Assembly (NCBI GenBank): GCA_029932445.1
Contig: JAOZQB010000088.1
Location: 1 to 11,331 of the forward strand
DNA from: Bacteroidales bacterium
Lineage (GTDB): Bacteria; Bacteroidota; Bacteroidia; Bacteroidales; JAADGE01
DNA length: 11,331 bases
Reading direction: 5' to 3'
Each line of letters starts with the position of its first letter. Position 1 is the first letter of the stretch. The position numbers and the translations under genes were made by a program. Shown here piece by piece: positions 1 through 6,305 of this stretch. A model generated the notes under the pieces. The model ran no database searches and was not told where the DNA came from. It saw only the letters and a list, made by a program, of their open reading frames with translations.

Positions 1-489
1 TTGTTCCGATTGAAATTTACTTACGGCATAATCGGATATATCATTAAAATCCTTTAATTCGATTTCTTCCGTTAACAATGCTCCTTCAGATGCAAAACCG
101 AGAGCTGCAACCGAACTTACATGGCATAATTTTTTAACGGAATGATTAAGGCATGCATTTACAACATTAGCTGTTCCTTGTACATTTGTGTATATCATCG
201 TTTTACGGTCTTTCGGCTTAAATGAAACCGTTGCTGCCGTATGATAAACAAAATCTGAGTCTTTAATAATTTCTTCAACAGATTCATAATCCGTTAAATC
301 GCCTTCAACCCAAGTGATTTTTGAGAATAATGATTCTCCGTTTTCCGAAAGATGATTAAATATCTTTTTCGGGATATTTAAATTACTGTTTTTCCTTTTC
401 AAAGCTTTAATTGTGTATCCTTTTTTTGCCAGTTTAAACAGCAAATAAGAACCCGTCATTCCGGTAGCACCCGTAACTGAAATATTCAT
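1..489 (-). CDS. NAD-dependent epimerase/dehydratase (extended SDR), C-terminus beyond window
   Basis: The first 163 codons read open from an ATG at 489-487 to the window edge, so the C-terminal half is missing. The start MNISVTGATGMTGSYLL carries the Rossmann glycine motif GATGMTG at residues 7-13, which binds NAD(P). Further family marks are GDLTD (63-67), HTAA (83-86), a serine pair in HVSSVAALG (123-131) and the catalytic YAVSK (Tyr154, Lys158). These place it in the extended short-chain dehydrogenase/NAD-dependent epimerase family, closest in style to dihydroflavonol-4-reductase or nucleoside-sugar epimerase proteins. The substrate is in the missing half and cannot be assigned. It should be a soluble cytoplasmic enzyme. 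It is transcribed away from the WecA-like gene, separated by the repeat-rich gap 490-843. A sugar-nucleotide role would suit the envelope genes next door but is inference. Confidence 0.9.
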   Translation of the reverse strand, partial: MNISVTGATGMTGSYLLFKLAKKGYTIKALKRKNSNLNIPKKIFNHLSENGESLFSKITWVEGDLTDYESVEEIIKDSDFVYHTAATVSFKPKDRKTMIYTNVQGTANVVNACLNHSVKKLCHVSSVAALGFASEGALLTEEIELKDFNDISDYAVSKFQSEQ

Positions 490-507
490 AATGCAACTTT
501 ATGTTGA

Positions 508-732
508 TTAATTCGAATTATTCATACGTTTTTCTTTGCCTGAATTAAGGCGTCAAATCCTGCTGCTGTATCCTAATGCTGCAAGGGGTTTGCAACGATG
601 AGTCGGGCAAAGAAAAAATGCATCTTCGGTGAAAAATCACCCAAATTTGGGCATCTTACAATAACTGCTAAATCGTTATTATTTAGTTTGTTACTATTGC
701 ATTTTTGATTTTTCATGAATAATTCGGGTTAA
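508..732 (+). repeat. Nested inverted-repeat element; candidate structured RNA or MITE-like repeat
   Basis: Most of the noncoding gap 490-843 is taken up by ordered complementary arms. The outer arms are 508-525 and 715-732, with a perfect 12-base core (CGAATTATTCAT / ATGAATAATTCG), two T-G pairs and TTAA at both ends. Inside, 529-543 pairs with 603-617 (15 pairs, one T-G). This arm continues as 551-553/595-597 and 554-561/585-592 (two T-G). In the 3' half, 614-622 can pair with 698-706, GGTGA at 628-632 pairs with TCACC at 637-641 around an AAAA loop, and 660-665 pairs with 675-680. A 12-base palindrome CCCAAATTTGGG lies at 640-651. Every non-Watson-Crick pair is U-G on the plus strand and would be A-C on the minus strand, which is why plus is given. 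No coding frame is supported. It matches no RNA class I recognise. A small transposon-derived repeat is an equal alternative. Confidence 0.55.
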
Positions 733-815
733 AACGTCTTTAAGAGTAAATTAAGTATTATTTTTGTTAACATAAAAATATTTTTAGGATTATCGTTTTT
801 TTAAAGAAATTTACT

Positions 816-823
816 CAACTTTG
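816..823 (+). promoter_or_regulatory. Candidate -7 box for the wecA-like gene
   Basis: CAACTTTG differs by one base from the Bacteroidota -7 consensus TAnnTTTG and is followed by GTATCG, about 20 bases before the ATG at 844. No clear TTTG -33 box lies 19-21 bases upstream; that position is only a T run. A perfect -7 match, TATTTTTG at 759-766, is the alternative and would give a longer leader. Which is used cannot be decided from sequence. Confidence 0.35.
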
Positions 824-843
824 TATCGTAAAAGAATAATGTG

Positions 844-1920
844 ATGTCCGAATTATTATCCGAACCGTATTTAATCCTTGCAACGTTTATTGTTTCACTT
901 ATAATAACGGTTGTTTCAATCCCTTCAATTATTAAAGTTGCGGAATTAAAACAATTGTTTGATGAGCCCAATGAACGTACAATGCACGATAAAAGTATTC
1001 CGACTTTGGGCGGAATGGCAATATTTTCGGGTTTTACGGTTTCCGTATTATTTTTTTCCGATTTTTCTCAAATTCCGGAATTAAAATATGTATTAGCAGC
1101 AACGGTTATTTTATTTTTTGTAGGTATAAAAGATGATATTTTAGTGATTGCTCCTTTAACAAAATTGTTAGGGCAAATTTTGGCAGTTTCAATAATTGCT
1201 TTTTTTTCGGATTTGCAATTTACTGATTTACACGGTTTTTTCGGAATTCATTATATTTCACCTTATTTCGGAATTCCTTTAACGATTTTCGTATTCCTTG
1301 TAATTGTTAACGGATTTAATTTAATTGACGGAATTGACGGCTTGTCGGCAGGCATCGGAGTGGCAGCTGCCGGAACATTAGGAATTTGGTTTTTTTTAGT
1401 TAAGGAATATCAATACGCATTAGTTTCTGCGGCAATTATCGGAGCTTTAATCGGCTTTTTAAGATTTAATGTTTTCAGCGTAAAAAATAAAATCTTTATG
1501 GGGGATACCGGTTCGCTAATTTTAGGACTCGGAATATCTGTTTTAATTGTTAAGTTTAACGAAATGAATATTCATCAAGATTTTGATTATGCCAAATATG
1601 CCGCACCGGCTATTTCAATTGCCATTCTTACAATTCCTCTTTACGATACTTTAAGAGTGATGTTTATTCGTTTTTTTCAAAGAAAACCACTTTTTAAACC
1701 GGATAAGCAACACATCCATCATGTATTTATTAGTTTGGGTTTAAGCCATAAGCAAGCCGTTCTTATTTTGGTACTGTTAAATTTATTGTTTTCAATTGCT
1801 GCCATGTATCTTCATAATATATTGGGTATAAGACGGTTAATTTTGGTTCTGTTACTGTCGGCAATGATTGTTTTTTACATTCCCGTTTTAATACAGAATA
1901 TTAAAAAACGAAAAAAATAG
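844..1920 (+). CDS. wecA: WecA/TagO-family undecaprenyl-phosphate N-acetylhexosamine-1-phosphate transferase
   Basis: This is a 358-residue polytopic inner-membrane enzyme of glycosyltransferase family 4. The family moves a sugar-1-phosphate from a UDP-sugar to undecaprenyl phosphate, the first step in building lipid-linked O-antigen, capsule or wall glycan. Visible signatures are HDKSIPTLGG (48-57), the Asp pair in GIKDD (94-98; magnesium and catalysis), NGFNLIDGIDGL (156-167), MGDTGS (219-224) and HIHH (290-293). The HIHH box in the last cytoplasmic loop and the overall length are typical of WecA/TagO, not of MraY. Roughly ten or eleven hydrophobic segments are visible. I chose ATG 844 over the in-frame GTG at 841, which would add one residue. 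It is followed after 8 bases by an outer-membrane protein gene, so the two are probably cotranscribed. The exact sugar (GlcNAc or another) is not determined by sequence. Confidence 0.9.
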   Translation: MSELLSEPYLILATFIVSLIITVVSIPSIIKVAELKQLFDEPNERTMHDKSIPTLGGMAIFSGFTVSVLFFSDFSQIPELKYVLAATVILFFVGIKDDILVIAPLTKLLGQILAVSIIAFFSDLQFTDLHGFFGIHYISPYFGIPLTIFVFLVIVNGFNLIDGIDGLSAGIGVAAAGTLGIWFFLVKEYQYALVSAAIIGALIGFLRFNVFSVKNKIFMGDTGSLILGLGISVLIVKFNEMNIHQDFDYAKYAAPAISIAILTIPLYDTLRVMFIRFFQRKPLFKPDKQHIHHVFISLGLSHKQAVLILVLLNLLFSIAAMYLHNILGIRRLILVLLLSAMIVFYIPVLIQNIKKRKK

Positions 1921-1928
1921 TTTGCTGT

Positions 1929-3518
1929 ATGGTTTTGAAAAAACGTTTTTATTTTTTTATATTTATTTTTGCATTAAACCTTCAAATCTCAGCACAAAAT
2001 ACATCTTTGAATAAAAATGTGAATTATTATTATGAATCTGCTTTAAATTTTGATTCTTCATTTCATTATACCGTAAAGCCATATAAACAAGATTCTTATA
2101 AAAATATTAAAGTTAATGAAATTGTAACGGATAATTCTGTATTAAATAAAGTATTAAATAATAATCTTATTGATTTGGGTAATGAAAAATTCAATTTATG
2201 TATAAATCCGATAATAAATTCAGTTATTTATAATGATTTTTCAAGAAAGCAGTTCTTCGGAGATTATAAAGCCGGTATTAGTTTTCAATCTTCGTATAAA
2301 GATAAATTATTTGTAAGTTCCGAATTTTTTACGGCACAAAGTGCGTTTCCTTCTTTTTATGATAATTTAATTGATGATAGTAAAATTGTTCCTCATTACG
2401 GGAAATTTTTGAGGAATAATAATTCCGATTTATTATATTATTCTTGGACCGGAGATTTGACCTATCAGGCAAATAACAATATTTCTTTTTCTGTCGGCAG
2501 AGGAAAAAATTTTCTCGGTAACGGTTACAGGTCATTATTTCTTTCTGATAATTCAAATGCATATCCGTATTTAAAAACAGAAGTTGATATTTGGAAAATT
2601 AAATATTTGTGGATGATTACTAAATTATCGGATGTTCGTATTTCTGACGGAGCAAATCCTCTTATTTTATATGATAAAGCCGTTTTTACACATTACTTCA
2701 GCATAAATATCACAAAACGAATAAATTTTGACTTTTTTGAAACTGTTATTACAAATCCTTTTGACAGTGAAGGAAGACGAATTTCTTATGATGCCGTGTA
2801 TTTTAATCCGGTAATTTTTTATCGTCCGACAGAATTTTATAAAGGGAGTTCCGATAATTCTATGATGGGGCTCGGTTTAAATATCCGATTCGGGAAGTCA
2901 AGCTTTTTATATTCTCAATTTATTTTAGATGATTTGGTAATCTCTTCGTTGAAGGACGGTTCCGGTTGGTGGGGGAATAAATTCGGAATTCAAACCGGAG
3001 TAAAAATATACAATTTGTTTAAAGTGCACGGTTTGTTTGTTCGAGGAGAAATGAATTTTGTCAGACCTTATACTTATTCACATGGCGAAGCTTATATCAG
3101 TACCGGAATTGCCAATTTGAATTACGGCAATTTCAGGCAGGAGTCGGCTCATCCCTTCGGAGCTAATTTTGCCGAAGGTATTGCTGTTGTCCGGTATGTA
3201 AAAGGACGATTTTCCGGAAAATTAAGAATTAACCTTATAAAAAAAGGTGAAGATACAGATACGATAAGTTACGGCGGGGATATTTATAAATCATATTATT
3301 TACGACCGAGCAATTACGGTATAACATTTTTACAAGGAACACTTACTGATTATCAAATCTTTGATATTGGCGTTTCTTATCTTCTTAATCCGAAATATAA
3401 TCTTATGTTTCAAGCCGGATTTTATTACAGAAGAAGAACCAATGAATTTATTACAGAAGAAAATCAAATATTCTACATCGGATTTTCCGGTAATATTTTT
3501 AATTCTTTATTAGATTAA
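1929..3518 (+). CDS. RemB/Wzi-like outer-membrane beta-barrel protein
   Basis: The 529-residue product starts with a clear signal peptide: KKR, a phenylalanine/isoleucine-rich core at 7-18, and probable cleavage near A22-Q23 in ISAQN. The rest is rich in alternating aromatic/polar strands, as in outer-membrane barrels. Recognisable stretches are VGRGKNFLGNGYRSLFLSDN (189-208) with the following YPYLK (212-216), and SAHPFGANFAEG (406-417). I associate these with Bacteroidota proteins annotated as gliding-motility RemB or capsule-assembly Wzi-like. RemB is a mobile surface protein and Wzi anchors capsule at the cell surface. Neither function can be proven here, and no other gliding gene is in the window. 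The 8-base gap after the WecA-like gene suggests one operon, which favours a role in surface glycan handling. No hairpin terminator is evident in 3519-3600. Confidence 0.6.
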   Translation: MVLKKRFYFFIFIFALNLQISAQNTSLNKNVNYYYESALNFDSSFHYTVKPYKQDSYKNIKVNEIVTDNSVLNKVLNNNLIDLGNEKFNLCINPIINSVIYNDFSRKQFFGDYKAGISFQSSYKDKLFVSSEFFTAQSAFPSFYDNLIDDSKIVPHYGKFLRNNNSDLLYYSWTGDLTYQANNNISFSVGRGKNFLGNGYRSLFLSDNSNAYPYLKTEVDIWKIKYLWMITKLSDVRISDGANPLILYDKAVFTHYFSINITKRINFDFFETVITNPFDSEGRRISYDAVYFNPVIFYRPTEFYKGSSDNSMMGLGLNIRFGKSSFLYSQFILDDLVISSLKDGSGWWGNKFGIQTGVKIYNLFKVHGLFVRGEMNFVRPYTYSHGEAYISTGIANLNYGNFRQESAHPFGANFAEGIAVVRYVKGRFSGKLRINLIKKGEDTDTISYGGDIYKSYYLRPSNYGITFLQGTLTDYQIFDIGVSYLLNPKYNLMFQAGFYYRRRTNEFITEENQIFYIGFSGNIFNSLLD

Positions 3519-3600
3519 GCCATTAGAATTCCTTTTAAAATGAAATTATTTCTCTTTAATTATTTTTCTTGATTATATATTGATATTTTTTTTATGTCAA

Positions 3601-3631
3601 TTTGATTATCAGTGCAAAAGATATATCTTTG
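3601..3631 (+). promoter_or_regulatory. Bacteroidota-type promoter for hppA
   Basis: TTTG at 3601-3604 (-33 box) and TATCTTTG at 3624-3631 (-7 box, perfect TAnnTTTG) are separated by 19 bases, as expected for the main Bacteroidota sigma factor. Transcription would start near 3637, leaving a leader of about 50 bases before the ATG at 3687. This is the best promoter match in the window and implies that hppA is transcribed independently of the upstream pair. Confidence 0.7.
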
Positions 3632-3686
3632 CGGCGGAAAATACATATTAATTTTATTAATTTAAACATAAATTATTGACCAACTG

Positions 3687-5990
3687 ATGGAAACACTTGT
3701 TTATTCAATTATCGGAGCCGGAGTTTTAGGCATACTTTTTACGATTATTAAGTCTGCTTGGGTAAAAAAACAATCTGCGGGTTCAGAAAAAATGCAAACG
3801 ATTGCGGGGCATATTGCCGACGGAGCTATGGCATTTTTAAAAGCAGAATACAAAGTCTTAATTGTATTTGTTGCTGCTGTTGCTGTTTTATTATTTTTTA
3901 AAGGAGAATCGGAGCAATCTTCAAACGGTTTCATAGCCGTTTCTTTTGTTGTCGGAGCTTTCCTTTCAGCATTTGCGGGATTTCTCGGAATGCGAATTGC
4001 AGTAAAAGCAAATGTGCGAACAACTAATGCTGCTCAAAAATCTATTACCTCAGCATTAAAAGTTGCATTTAACGGCGGTTCGGTAATGGGGCTCGGAGTT
4101 GTATCTCTCGGTGTTTTGGGCTTAAGTATATTATTTTTAATCTACCATTTAATCGGATTTTCCGGAGGAACGGTTGAAGTTTTAAATGTACTTTCGGGAT
4201 TTTCTTTGGGAGCATCTTCAATTGCTTTGTTTGCACGTGTTGGCGGCGGTATTTATACCAAAGCTGCGGATGTCGGTGCAGATTTGGTCGGAAAATTAGA
4301 AAGCGGTATTCCCGAAGATCATCCTTTAAATCCTGCGACCATTGCTGATAATGTCGGTGATAATGTGGGAGATGTTGCCGGTATGGGTGCTGATTTATTT
4401 GAATCGTTTGTCGGTTCTATTATTGCAACCATGGTTTTGGGTGCGGCATTTATTTCCTTACCTGAATTTAATAATTTTTCAATAGGACCTGTATTATTAC
4501 CTTTAACATTGGCTGCTGCCGGAATCATTATTTCAGGTATCGGAACTTTCTTTGTCAGAATTAAAGAAGGCGGAAATCCGCATGTCGGTTTGAATATCGG
4601 AGAAGGTGTTTCTGCCGTTTTGATGATAATTGCTTCTTATTTTATCATTAATGCCATGCTTCCCGAAAGCTGGAGTTTTACAAATTTTGAAGGAATTACA
4701 AATTCCTATACATCTTTGAATGTTTTTGTCGCAACCATTATCGGATTAGTTGCCGGTTTCTTAATAGGAAAAATCACGGAATATTATACGGGAACAGGTA
4801 AAGGTCCGGTAAAATCAATTGTTAAAAAATCAAGAACAGGTGCTGCAACGAATATAATCGGCGGACTTGAAATCGGGATGATGTCAACGGCATTACCGAT
4901 TATTGTTATTGCCGGTGCAATTATCGGAGCCTATTATTTTGCAGGATTATACGGTATTGCAGTTGCCGCAGTCGGTATGTTGGCAAATACCGGTATTCAA
5001 TTAGCAATTGATGCCTACGGTCCGATTGCGGATAATGCCGGAGGAATTGCTGCTATGGCTGAATTAGATGCCGAAGTCAGAGAACGAACGGATAAATTAG
5101 ATGCGGTCGGAAATACAACTGCTGCAATCGGCAAAGGATTTGCAATAGGTTCTGCTGCTTTAACTGCTTTAGCTTTATTTACGGCTTTTATGCAACAGGC
5201 AAATATTAAGGTTATAGATTTAGCAAATCCCTATATTATTTCAGGATTATTTTTCGGTGCAATGATTCCTTTCTTGTTTTCAGCTTTGGCGATGGGAGCT
5301 GTCGGAAGGGCAGCAAGTAAAATGATTGATGAGGTTCGAAGACAATTTAAAGAAATTCCTGTTTTAAAGAATGCTTTGGTAATAATTAAAAAATATGACG
5401 GAGAAACAAACGAAGCTTCCGAAGAAGAAAAAGAAATTCTTAAAAAAGCCGAAGGATCTGCCGAATATGATAAATGTGTTGCTATTTCAACAAAATCATC
5501 ATTGAAAGAAATGATTTTACCCGGTTTATTGGCTCTTGCCGTTCCGGCATTGGTCGGATTTTTAGGAGGTGCTGAAATTTTAGGCGGTGTTTTAGCCGGT
5601 GTAACATCTGTAGGTGTGATTATGGCTATCTTTCAAGCAAATGCCGGCGGAGCATGGGATAACGCTAAAAAAATGGTTGAAGAAGGAATAAAATGTGAAG
5701 ACGGCGAAGAGTTTAATAAAGGATCAGAAATGTACAAAGCAACGGTTGTCGGAGATACTGTCGGAGATCCGTTAAAAGATACATCCGGACCTTCCTTAAA
5801 TATTTTAGTTAAATTAATGTCAATTGTGGCATTGGTAATTGCTCCGAGTATTGCTGTTCCGGACAAAGATACTTCAGATAAGGCAAATGAAGACGAATCA
5901 AAAATAATTTTAAAAGAACAGATTCAAAATAATCAGAAGCTTTCACAAAATGTTGCTGATTTTAATGCATTTCAGAATTCAATAAAATAA
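3687..5990 (+). CDS. hppA: Membrane-bound ion-pumping pyrophosphatase (K+-dependent type)
   Basis: The 767-residue integral membrane protein hydrolyses cytoplasmic PPi and pumps H+ and/or Na+ outward. Family hallmarks are intact: DVGADLVGK (195-203), IPEDHPLNP (208-216), DNVGDNVGD (221-229), GMGADLFESF (232-241) and GDTVGDPLKDTSGP (689-702), which supply the magnesium-PPi ligands and gate. GNTTAAIGKG (475-484) has Ala479 and Gly482 where K+-independent enzymes have Lys and Thr, so the enzyme should need K+. Glu239, three residues after Asp236, is the gate glutamate placement of Na+-pumping and some bacterial H+-pumping forms, so the ion is not settled. About 16 membrane segments are expected. 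After the last one (to about 724) there is a hydrophilic tail of some 45 residues rich in Asp, Glu, Lys, Gln and Asn. The gene has its own promoter and a strong terminator, so it is probably monocistronic. Confidence 0.97.
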   Translation: METLVYSIIGAGVLGILFTIIKSAWVKKQSAGSEKMQTIAGHIADGAMAFLKAEYKVLIVFVAAVAVLLFFKGESEQSSNGFIAVSFVVGAFLSAFAGFLGMRIAVKANVRTTNAAQKSITSALKVAFNGGSVMGLGVVSLGVLGLSILFLIYHLIGFSGGTVEVLNVLSGFSLGASSIALFARVGGGIYTKAADVGADLVGKLESGIPEDHPLNPATIADNVGDNVGDVAGMGADLFESFVGSIIATMVLGAAFISLPEFNNFSIGPVLLPLTLAAAGIIISGIGTFFVRIKEGGNPHVGLNIGEGVSAVLMIIASYFIINAMLPESWSFTNFEGITNSYTSLNVFVATIIGLVAGFLIGKITEYYTGTGKGPVKSIVKKSRTGAATNIIGGLEIGMMSTALPIIVIAGAIIGAYYFAGLYGIAVAAVGMLANTGIQLAIDAYGPIADNAGGIAAMAELDAEVRERTDKLDAVGNTTAAIGKGFAIGSAALTALALFTAFMQQANIKVIDLANPYIISGLFFGAMIPFLFSALAMGAVGRAASKMIDEVRRQFKEIPVLKNALVIIKKYDGETNEASEEEKEILKKAEGSAEYDKCVAISTKSSLKEMILPGLLALAVPALVGFLGGAEILGGVLAGVTSVGVIMAIFQANAGGAWDNAKKMVEEGIKCEDGEEFNKGSEMYKATVVGDTVGDPLKDTSGPSLNILVKLMSIVALVIAPSIAVPDKDTSDKANEDESKIILKEQIQNNQKLSQNVADFNAFQNSIK

Positions 5991-6012
5991 ATTCAGATTG
6001 AAAGTATAAAAT

Positions 6013-6050
6013 AAAAAGAGACTCTTTAATCATTTAAGGAGTCTCTTTTT
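6013..6050 (+). terminator. Intrinsic terminator after hppA
   Basis: AAAAAGAGACTC (6013-6024) pairs perfectly with GAGTCTCTTTTT (6039-6050). The stem extends inward through one T-G and four A-T pairs (6025-6029/6034-6038) to a TCAT loop, giving about 17 pairs and a T run on the 3' side. It begins 22 bases after the hppA stop codon. Because the arms carry A and T runs symmetrically, it could also stop transcripts coming from the minus strand. Confidence 0.9.
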
Positions 6051-6107
6051 AAAATAAAGTTTATGATAAACTTATTGAATTAGGCGTTTATGTAATATCA
6101 ATTGTTG

Positions 6108-6236
6108 ATAAGGTCAAAAACTTTGATTTCAATCTCTCTGTTAATGTTAGAAATAAAAGATAAGGTTTTTTTATTTTTCAAAACCTTATAATTTTGGTTA
6201 ACCTTAAAAGTAACTTACCTGCGAATAAGACCTTAT
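6108..6236. repeat. Near-concentric inverted repeats in the convergent gap
   Basis: Between hppA and the yfhO-like gene, outer arms ATAAGGTC (6108-6115) and GACCTTAT (6229-6236) enclose inner arms ATAAGGTTTT (6160-6169) and AAAACCTTAT (6180-6189), which form a 10-pair stem with a 10-base loop. The two pairs share nearly the same centre. A palindrome GGTTAACC lies at 6196-6203. On the minus strand the inner hairpin lies downstream of the yfhO-like stop codon and may help end that transcript, although the following T run is weak. Nothing else is visible in 6051-6305, and no credible coding frame. Confidence 0.45.
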
Positions 6237-6305
6237 TATTTTAATTTTGAATTCATTATTATAGCCAATAAAACTATTATCATGGAAATGCCTAATTCAA
6301 TTAAT

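Noticed and set aside
494..501. Promoter box for the epimerase gene (minus strand TAAAGTTG)
   Set aside because: It has one mismatch, would place the transcript start at the start codon itself, and has no good -33 box.
508..732. tRNA, tmRNA, SRP RNA, RNase P or 6S RNA in the structured gap
   Set aside because: I see no tRNA T-loop or acceptor pattern, no tmRNA tag frame, no SRP tetraloop core, no RNase P conserved cores, and the layout is branched instead of the single long 6S hairpin.
844..1920. MraY (peptidoglycan precursor transferase)
   Set aside because: The HIHH box and overall layout fit WecA/TagO, and no peptidoglycan-cluster genes are adjacent.
2329..2562. Antisense open frame in the barrel-protein gene
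   Set aside because: It is a low-complexity reflection of AT-rich coding sequence with no domain features. The same applies to the short antisense frames at 9856-10038, 10121-10306 and 11082-11267.
3701..5866. Antisense open frames inside hppA (3701-3934, 4319-4528, 5633-5866)
   Set aside because: They lie opposite strongly conserved pyrophosphatase coding sequence, are short, and show no recognisable domain.
6236..6283. Fifteen-residue hydrophobic minus-strand peptide in the convergent gap
   Set aside because: It is very short, has no promoter or start-site support, and such frames are expected by chance in AT-rich DNA.
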